DNA of 64,000 nt from Martelella mediterranea (lineage in GTDB: Bacteria; Pseudomonadota; Alphaproteobacteria; Rhizobiales; Rhizobiaceae): positions 1-64,000 of the forward strand of contig PVUG01000019.1 of NCBI GenBank assembly GCA_003001975.1, given 5' to 3'. Shown here one piece after another: positions 58,623 to 64,000 of the stretch. Positions within the stretch are counted from its first letter, which is position 1; the number at the start of each line of letters is the position of its first letter. A program made the position numbers and the translations under genes. Below the pieces are notes generated by a model that saw nothing but the letters and a program-made list of their open reading frames with translations, searched no databases and was not told the DNA's origin.

Positions 58623-58857
58623 CAATGACCTCACAGGTTTTTGAACGACGATCGCCGCCGACAAGGTTGGCGAATGTGCGTTCCGCCCACATCTGATGTC
58701 AATCGTAAACGGCTTTATTTTCCAAGGCCAAACTTGTTATCGCCGCCAAAACATACTACCTCTCCCCTCTGACAGGCAACGGCTCTGCACTCATGCGGGC
58801 ATGGTTCGATGTCCGCAAAAGCCGACTGCGACACAGGCTTTTTTGAAACGGTGCACT

Positions 58858-59532
58858 ATGAGTATTTCAACCACGGCGCAGCCCGGCAACGGCCAGCCCG
58901 GTTCTTCGATTGAAGAAAGTTTCCGCAAGGCCAAGCGGCACTCCGGCCATGTGCGCCGGCTGAAGGTCATTCTGCCGCTCGCCGCCGTGCTGATCACGAT
59001 CGGTCTGGTTGCCGCGACCTTCCTGCGCTCCATCGTTCCCGAAAACATCTCGCTCGATGCCGCCTCGATCGAAAACGGGATGATCGTGATGACCAATCCC
59101 GGCATGTCGGGCCGCAATTCCGATGGCATCCGCTATTCGCTGAAGGCCGACCGCGCCCTGCTGCCAGCGACCAATCCCGATGACAGCAGCGTGCTTCTGG
59201 AAAATGTCGTGGCCAGCGTTCCCGTCGACGACACGGTCACGGCCGTGGTCGATGCCACCCGCACGCTGTATGACCGCGTCACCGAAAAGTTGACCATCAA
59301 CGAGCCTTTCACGATCACGCTTTCGAACGGCATGACGGCGGACTTTTCCTCGGCCGAAATCGACATCAAGGGCGGCACGCTGGTAAGCGACACGCCGATT
59401 ACCGTAACAGCGCCCCAGGCTTCCGTGGTTGCCCAAAACGTAAATATCGTCAATAACGGTCAGAAAATTCGGTTCGGCGGCGGCGTTCATGTTACCTTGT
59501 CGCCCGCGGCATTGGCCCAGACCGGTAAATGA
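58858..59532 (+). CDS. lptC: Lipopolysaccharide transport protein LptC
   Basis: A bitopic inner-membrane protein that passes LPS from the LptBFG transporter to LptA. The 224-residue product has one helix (LKVILPLAAVLITIGLVAA near 35) after a basic N-terminus, and a periplasmic beta-jellyroll with the typical strand EKLTINEPFTITLSNGMTAD. Its stop TGA is shared as ATGA with a possible lptA start. It is divergent from sppA. Confidence 0.9.
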   Translation: MSISTTAQPGNGQPGSSIEESFRKAKRHSGHVRRLKVILPLAAVLITIGLVAATFLRSIVPENISLDAASIENGMIVMTNPGMSGRNSDGIRYSLKADRALLPATNPDDSSVLLENVVASVPVDDTVTAVVDATRTLYDRVTEKLTINEPFTITLSNGMTADFSSAEIDIKGGTLVSDTPITVTAPQASVVAQNVNIVNNGQKIRFGGGVHVTLSPAALAQTGK

Positions 59533-60104
59533 GGTTTCAGATGGATCTGAGCAAATTGACAATCTGTCCGCCCCGCCGGTCGACCAAGGCTATGCTTGCC
59601 TTGCTGTGCACGCTGGCACTGCCAGTATCGGAAGGGTTCGCGCAATCGACCCAGACGAGCGGCTTTCAGCTTTCCGGCAGCGAACCGATCGACATCAACG
59701 CCGATGAATTCGAGGTCGACGATTCGACGAAGCTCATTACCTTTTCAGGCAATGTGGTCGCCGTGCAGGGCGCCAACCAGGTCAAGGCCGGCCAGATGAC
59801 CGTGCGTTATGCCGGCGGTTCCACCGGGATTGCTGCCGGTCAGGGCGATATCGAGCGGATCGACCTGAGCAGGGCCGTCAGCCTCGAGACCGATACCCAG
59901 ACGGCAACGGGCGACACCGGCTATTTCGACATGACCGCCCAGCAGTTCGTGCTTGAAGGCAAGCAGGTGGTGCTGAAGGAAGGCGAGAATGTCTTCGTTG
60001 GCTGCAAGCTCACCGTCAACATGGCCACCAGCCGGGCCAAGCTGGACGCTTGTGGCGACCGGGTCCAGATCAGACTTAATCCGCAATCACGGCCGGGCAA
60101 TTGA
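59529..60104 (+). CDS. lptA: Lipopolysaccharide transport protein LptA
   Basis: The periplasmic bridge component of LPS export. The 191-residue product has a signal peptide ending near LPVSEGFA, then the LptA/OstA beta-jellyroll from EPIDINADEFEVDDSTKLI to VVLKEGENVFVGCKLTV. The first ATG (59529) overlaps the lptC stop as ATGA, and a second at 59541 gives MDLSKLTICPP; either could be used. A C-terminal tail after the fold is short. lptB follows 6 bases later. Confidence 0.92.
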   Translation: MRFQMDLSKLTICPPRRSTKAMLALLCTLALPVSEGFAQSTQTSGFQLSGSEPIDINADEFEVDDSTKLITFSGNVVAVQGANQVKAGQMTVRYAGGSTGIAAGQGDIERIDLSRAVSLETDTQTATGDTGYFDMTAQQFVLEGKQVVLKEGENVFVGCKLTVNMATSRAKLDACGDRVQIRLNPQSRPGN

Positions 60105-60110
60105 TATCGC

Positions 60111-60938
60111 ATGCCCAGAAAACCGACACAGAAAACACTTTCCACCGCAGATCGCCCCGCCGCCGCGGCAACCACACCGGGAAACGGTGAGGCTTCGCGC
60201 GAAAACGGTCGTTACGACGGCACGCTGATTGCACAGGGGCTAACCAAGACCTACCGAAGCCGGCGTGTTGTCAACGGCGTCTCGCTTGTCGTCAGACGCG
60301 GCGAGGCCGTCGGCCTTCTCGGACCGAACGGTGCGGGCAAGACCACCTGTTTCTACATGATCACCGGACTGGTGCCTGTCGATGAGGGCAATATCGTCCT
60401 GCACGGCCGCGACGTGACAGCGCTGCCGATGTACCGCCGGGCGCGTCTCGGTGTCGGCTACCTGCCGCAGGAAGCCTCTATTTTCCGTGGTCTCAGTGTT
60501 GAAAACAACATCAGGTCGGTTCTTGAGCTGACCCCGCTGAAGAAGCGGGAGCGGGAAGAAAAACTCGAACAGCTCATGGAAGAATTCGGCATTGCCAAAC
60601 TGCGCAAGACATCGGCCGTGGCACTGTCGGGTGGTGAGCGCAGGCGCCTTGAAATTGCCCGCGCCCTTGCCACGGACCCCGATTTCATGCTGCTCGACGA
60701 ACCGTTTGCCGGCGTCGACCCGATTTCCGTTGCCGATATCCAGAACCTGATCCGCCACCTGACGCGCCGCGGCATCGGGGTGCTGATCACCGACCACAAT
60801 GTTCGCGAAACGCTCGGCATGATCGACCGCGCCTATATCATCCATGCCGGTGAAGTGCTGACCCATGGCAAGGCCGACGAGATCGTCGCCAACAGCGATG
60901 TGCGCCGTTTCTACCTCGGAGACAATTTCAGTCTCTAG
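60111..60938 (+). CDS. lptB: LPS export ABC transporter ATP-binding protein LptB
   Basis: The ATPase of the LptBFG transporter. The 275-residue product has a disordered N-terminal extension of about 38 residues (MPRKPTQKTLSTADRP onward), longer than in E. coli. Walker A is GPNGAGKTT (71-79), the Q-loop is near YLPQEASIF, the signature is ALSGGERRRLEIARALA, and Walker B is FMLLDEPFAGVDP. Its TAG stop codon forms part of the palindromic repeat that begins there. rpoN follows after 244 bases. Confidence 0.95.
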   Translation: MPRKPTQKTLSTADRPAAAATTPGNGEASRENGRYDGTLIAQGLTKTYRSRRVVNGVSLVVRRGEAVGLLGPNGAGKTTCFYMITGLVPVDEGNIVLHGRDVTALPMYRRARLGVGYLPQEASIFRGLSVENNIRSVLELTPLKKREREEKLEQLMEEFGIAKLRKTSAVALSGGERRRLEIARALATDPDFMLLDEPFAGVDPISVADIQNLIRHLTRRGIGVLITDHNVRETLGMIDRAYIIHAGEVLTHGKADEIVANSDVRRFYLGDNFSL

Positions 60939-61041
60939 AGCAATTCCAGGTGAAGTGGACACCGGTTCACCGTCCGGAATTGCGTAAAAACAAAAGGCTA
61001 GAGCGGTTCAATGTCTCCGTGAAAAGCAGAACTGCTCTAGC
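60935..61041. repeat. Two-hairpin palindromic repeat (Bru-RS/RS-like) after lptB
   Basis: A 107-base element starting CTAGAGCAATTCC. The first hairpin pairs GCAATTCC (60940-60947) with GGAATTGC (60976-60983) and contains an inner GGTGAA/TTCACC. The second pairs GCTAGAGCGGTTC (60997-61009) with GAACTGCTCTAGC (61029-61041), 13 bases with one wobble. The form matches the roughly 105-base intergenic palindromes of Brucella and other Rhizobiales, from memory. The first TAG is the lptB stop codon. Confidence 0.8.
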
Positions 61042-61067
61042 ATCCCTGCGCCGAAACCCGGATTCGG

Positions 61068-61089
61068 GCTTGATAAACAAGCAATTTTT
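61068..61089 (+). terminator. Weak terminator-like hairpin between lptB and rpoN
   Basis: GCTTG (61068-61072) and CAAGC (61078-61082) form a 5-bp stem followed by AATTTTT. It comes right after the palindromic repeat and might separate lptB transcription from rpoN. Confidence 0.45.
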
Positions 61090-61182
61090 GTGCCAATCTC
61101 CCCAAAAACGCGATAAAGAGTTCAGTACGCCAGCGGACGCTCTCGTTGCAGGCCGTTGCGATTTTGGGGTTTTGCTTTCGAC

Positions 61183-62718
61183 ATGGCACTAGGCGCCAAT
61201 CTTTTTCTTCGTCAGAACCAGTCGCTGGTGATGACGCCGCAGTTGATGCAGTCGATCCAGTTGCTGCAAATGCCGCATGCGGAACTCAACCAGTTCATTG
61301 CCCAGGAAGTCGAGAAAAACCCGCTTCTTGAGGTTGCCGGCGACGAGGCCGCGGCCGACGACGGGGCAGACGCCCCGGAAACGACGGACAGCGCCGGTCA
61401 GGACATGTCCAGCGACTGGTTTACCGATGAACGGCAAAGCGACAGCGCCGCGCATCTTGGCGACAGCCTCGACAGCAATTTTGAAAGCGTCTACGGCGAT
61501 GACAACGCACCGGCGCGCCCGGATGCCCCCGAACTCCTGAGCCAGTGGAAGTCGATGCCCGGCAGCGGCGGCGGCGACGACCATGTCGACCTCGATGAAT
61601 TCGTGGCAGGCAAGCCCTGCCTGCGCGACCATCTGACCACCCAGATCGCCCTGACCTTCAAACGCCCGGACGAACAGGCCATCGCCCGCCACCTTGTCGA
61701 CTATCTCGACGAGGCCGGTTACTTCCGGGCCGATACCGCCGAAATTGCCGAACGGACCGGATTGACCACGGAGCGGCTGGACGCGGTTCTGGAAAGGCTC
61801 AAGACGCTTGATCCGCCGGGCATCTTCGCCCAGTCGCTTTCCGACTGCATGCGTCAGCAATTGCTCCAGACCGGCGACTTCACCCCCGCAATGGCTGTTC
61901 TGGTCGACCATCTCGAACTGGTGGCCCGCCGTGACTTCACCAGGCTCAAGAAGCTGTGCGGCGCGGATGAAGAAGAACTCCTGAAAATGATGCAGAGCCT
62001 GCGGCGGCTAAACCCGAAGCCGGCCGGCGCCTTCAACAGCCACCCGCCCGAATCGGTTTTCCCCGATGTCATCGTGTCGGCCCGCAAGGACGGTGAATGG
62101 CAGGTGGAGCTCAATCCCGACACCCTTCCCAGGGTTCTGGTCAACCGCTCCTACCTCACGCAGATCAAGGCGTCTCACGGCATGTCGGATGCCGATCAGA
62201 CCTTTCTCAACACCTGCCTTCAGACGGCGAACTGGCTGACGCGCAGCCTCGACCAGCGTGCGCGCACCATCCTCAAGGTCGGAAGCGAGATCGTGCGCCA
62301 GCAGGATGCGTTCCTCAAACATGGCGTCGACCACTTGCGCCCGATGAACCTCAAGACCGTGGCCGACGCCATCAAGATGCACGAATCGACGGTCAGCCGC
62401 GTCACCTCGAACAAGTTCATCCTGACCCCGCGCGGCCTGTTCGAGCTGCGCTATTTCTTCTCCGTCTCGATCGCCTCCGATCAGGGCGACGGCAGTGCGC
62501 TTTCGGCAGAATCGATCCGTCACAAGATCCGCCGGATGATCGCCTCGGAGACACCGGAAAAGGTTCTTTCGGACGATGACATCGTTGCCGAACTGAAGCA
62601 GGAGGGAATCACGCTCGCCCGTCGCACCGTCGCCAAATACCGCGAAGCGATGAATATTCCCTCCTCGGTACAGCGCCGCCGCGAAAAACGGGCCCATGCA
62701 AAAGCCGTCGGCGCCTGA
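61183..62718 (+). CDS. rpoN: RNA polymerase sigma-54 factor
   Basis: The alternative sigma factor for nitrogen and other genes with -24/-12 promoters. The 511-residue product starts MALGANLFLRQNQSLVMTPQL, with region I MTPQLMQSIQLLQMPHAEL. A long acidic region II follows, then a core-binding region. The RpoN box ARRTVAKYREAMNIPSSVQRR sits near the C-terminus. The start at 61183 lacks an obvious ribosome site. It lies between lptB and hpf-ptsN, the standard order. Confidence 0.97.
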   Translation: MALGANLFLRQNQSLVMTPQLMQSIQLLQMPHAELNQFIAQEVEKNPLLEVAGDEAAADDGADAPETTDSAGQDMSSDWFTDERQSDSAAHLGDSLDSNFESVYGDDNAPARPDAPELLSQWKSMPGSGGGDDHVDLDEFVAGKPCLRDHLTTQIALTFKRPDEQAIARHLVDYLDEAGYFRADTAEIAERTGLTTERLDAVLERLKTLDPPGIFAQSLSDCMRQQLLQTGDFTPAMAVLVDHLELVARRDFTRLKKLCGADEEELLKMMQSLRRLNPKPAGAFNSHPPESVFPDVIVSARKDGEWQVELNPDTLPRVLVNRSYLTQIKASHGMSDADQTFLNTCLQTANWLTRSLDQRARTILKVGSEIVRQQDAFLKHGVDHLRPMNLKTVADAIKMHESTVSRVTSNKFILTPRGLFELRYFFSVSIASDQGDGSALSAESIRHKIRRMIASETPEKVLSDDDIVAELKQEGITLARRTVAKYREAMNIPSSVQRRREKRAHAKAVGA

Positions 62719-63072
62719 AGACAACCGGATTGCAGCGCCTTCAAAAGAGGTCGCCGGCATGATTGACTTCCTCCGGCATGAACGGTAGAGCATCCGCCGC
62801 AAGAGGGACGCCGCCTTTAGCGAACGAGACGAGACGCAGATGCGTCAGGACCGGGTGTGCGGCGCACCGACCGCGCCCGGCGGAAAAATATGCAGAAGAA
62901 TATTGCGGAAATCCCGCTGGCAAACGGCTGAAAAATGCCCACATGAGTTATGATGACGTTGTGTCATCGCAGTGCCGTACCGGACACCGGCAAACCCACT
63001 GCTGAAGTTCTTGGAGGAGAACGGAGTGTGGCTTAAACTGGTGGCCGCAAACGATAGAAGAAGGGAAGATCC
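62719..63072. other. 354-base intergenic region between rpoN and hpf
   Basis: No protein or RNA gene can be supported here. GATGAC (62952-62957) and GTCATC (62963-62968) form a perfect inverted repeat with a 5-base spacer in the middle of the region, a possible operator or hairpin. AAGGGAAGATCC just before 63073 is the hpf ribosome site. I searched for a -24/-12 promoter and found no convincing one. Confidence 0.5.
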
Positions 63073-63648
63073 ATGAGTGTTCGCGTCTCGGGAAAACAAA
63101 TGGAAGTCGGCGAGGCTTTCCGCGAAAAAATCGAAGATCAGATCGAGGAAGCGGTCACCAAATATTTTGACGGCGGCTATTCCGGCCAGGTCACGGTGGA
63201 GAAATCCGCAGGCGGTTTCGAGACCGACTGCAAGATTCATCTCGACAGTGGCGCCGTGCTTCACGCAGCCGGCAAGGCCCATGATCCGCAGGCCGCCTTC
63301 GATGCAGCATGCGAACGCATTGCCAAGCGCCTGCGCCGCTACAAGCGCAAGCTGAAGGATCATCACCAGAGCAACGGTCAGGCCGATTTCGCCGAAGTTG
63401 CCTATTCGGTGATGGACATGCCGGACGAGGATGATACCGAAATCCCGGAAGATTACGCGCCGGCAATCATCGCGGAAGCGAAGACCGAAGTGCGCACGAT
63501 GGCGGTTGCAACGGCCGTCATGGCACTCGACATGACCGACAAGCCGCTGATGCTGTTCCGCAACCCGGACAACAAGACGCTCAACATCGTCTATCGCCGC
63601 CCCGATGGCAATATCGGCTGGATCGATACGGCCAGCATTCAGGGCTGA
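63073..63648 (+). CDS. hpf: Long-form ribosome hibernation promoting factor
   Basis: Binds stalled ribosomes and joins them as inactive 100S dimers in stationary phase. The 191-residue length shows the long form. The N-terminal S30AE domain runs from SVRVSGKQMEVGEAFREKIE to AACERIAKRLRRYKRKLKDH, and after a linker the C-terminal S30AE tail domain carries KPLMLFRNPDNKTLNIVYRR. The gene lies in the widespread rpoN-hpf-ptsN cluster. Confidence 0.95.
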   Translation: MSVRVSGKQMEVGEAFREKIEDQIEEAVTKYFDGGYSGQVTVEKSAGGFETDCKIHLDSGAVLHAAGKAHDPQAAFDAACERIAKRLRRYKRKLKDHHQSNGQADFAEVAYSVMDMPDEDDTEIPEDYAPAIIAEAKTEVRTMAVATAVMALDMTDKPLMLFRNPDNKTLNIVYRRPDGNIGWIDTASIQG

Positions 63649-63710
63649 ACCCACTCCGGCGGGTGCCGTTCAGGCGCCCGCCCCCAAGCCGCAACCCAGG
63701 ATACCAGGAC

Positions 63711-64000
63711 ATGGCCCTTGACGACCTGCTGAAACAGGAGGCGATCATCCCCGCCCTCAAGGCAAACTCCAAGAAGCAATTGCTGCAGGAGATGGCCGCC
63801 AGAGCGGAGACCGTGACGGGGGTGCCGGAGCGCGAAATCTTCGAAGTGGTGCTCCAGCGCGAGCGCCTCGGCTCCACCGGTGTCGGCAATGGCATTGCCA
63901 TTCCGCATGGTAAACTCGCCAATCTCGATCATATCTGCGGGGTCTTTGCCCGTCTGCAGCACCCCGTCAATTTCGAGGCGCTCGACGATCAGCCCGTGGA
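63711..64000 (+). CDS. ptsN: PTS IIA-like nitrogen regulatory protein (partial, 5' end only)
   Basis: EIIA-Ntr, the end component of the nitrogen PTS, links phosphoenolpyruvate state to nitrogen and potassium control. The 96 residues in the window start MALDDLLKQEAIIPALKANSK at 63711. They contain the phosphorylated His in NGIAIPHGKLANL near residue 67. The window ends inside the gene; about 55 residues are missing. It follows hpf by 62 bases. Confidence 0.93.
   Translation, partial: MALDDLLKQEAIIPALKANSKKQLLQEMAARAETVTGVPEREIFEVVLQRERLGSTGVGNGIAIPHGKLANLDHICGVFARLQHPVNFEALDDQPV

Noticed and set aside
62741-62944. Small minus-strand reading frame in the rpoN-hpf gap
   Set aside because: No ribosome site, no recognisable motif, and composition like the surrounding intergenic DNA.
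63010-63072. Sigma-54 promoter before hpf (several TGGC and GGC strings)
   Set aside because: None has the GG-N10-GC spacing with a TTGC-like -12 element.

Overview
The window is a GC-rich, gene-dense stretch of alphaproteobacterial chromosome. Almost every gene is a recognisable housekeeping gene, and the gene orders (trpS-usp-nfu-tsaB-rimI-mur-olsA-miaB-phoH-ybeY-tlyC-lnt-XRE-metK-trmB; lptC-lptA-lptB-rpoN-hpf-ptsN; murJ-glnD-mutS) are those of Rhizobiales/Hyphomicrobiales, most likely Rhizobiaceae. Two ornithine-lipid genes, a Mur-type Fur protein, a DUF1150 gene after hsp20, and palindromic intergenic repeats with CTAGAGC ends fit that placement. A genus such as Martelella or a Rhizobium relative is a guess. 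I see no prophage, transposase, CRISPR array or rRNA operon.

Layout. 1-2915 (minus): the 5' part of tuf, a membrane diguanylate cyclase, tRNA-Gly and tRNA-Tyr. 3145-6165 (plus): an rRNA 2'-O-methyltransferase and a two-gene glucosylglycerate-type compatible-solute cassette. 6380-8215 (minus): tRNA-Arg and an orphan membrane histidine kinase. 8469-11815 (plus): rpmH, rnpA, yidC, engB, with a strongly structured intergenic region holding an inverted pair of 28-bp REP-like palindromes. 11919-13858 (minus): an ECF sigma factor, its membrane anti-sigma factor and a secreted fasciclin protein. 14012-14899: argB. 14943-19099 (minus): two adjacent DHA2 drug transporters and an EamA transporter. 19361-24266 (plus): a HAD nucleotidase, an EF-hand protein, dapD, dapE, a membrane protein and a lipoprotein. 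24269-27769 (minus): arsC-arsH, then fmt-truA and def.

27928-31968 holds rmuC, a ribokinase, a nucleoside hydrolase and a heat-shock hsp20-DUF1150 pair with a textbook RpoH promoter. 31990-50195 is nearly all minus-strand housekeeping: trmB, metK, a conserved XRE regulator, lnt, tlyC, ybeY, phoH, miaB, olsA, mur, rimI, tsaB, nfu, usp, trpS, murJ and glnD. mutS, olsB, an lspA-SpoU-RlmI-like operon, lapA-like, ihfB and sppA follow to 58622, still on minus. From 58858 the plus strand carries lptC-lptA-lptB, rpoN, hpf and the start of ptsN.

The genes serve translation and RNA modification (tuf, tRNAs, rpmH, rnpA, engB, def, fmt, truA, trmB, miaB, tsaB, rimI, trpS, ybeY, hpf), envelope biogenesis (yidC, lnt, lspA, murJ, lptABC, olsAB, sppA), lysine/cell-wall precursors (dapD, dapE), arginine (argB), nitrogen regulation (glnD, rpoN, ptsN) and stress. 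No wholly new system stands out. The observations most worth checking are: an XRE regulator whose best translation start is out of frame by one base next to an A7 run; palindromic repeats that appear to supply the TAG stop codons of lptB and of the EamA transporter; the sigma/anti-sigma/fasciclin module with an ECF-like promoter before the fasciclin gene; and a cyclase gene lying inside an old tRNA-tuf cluster.
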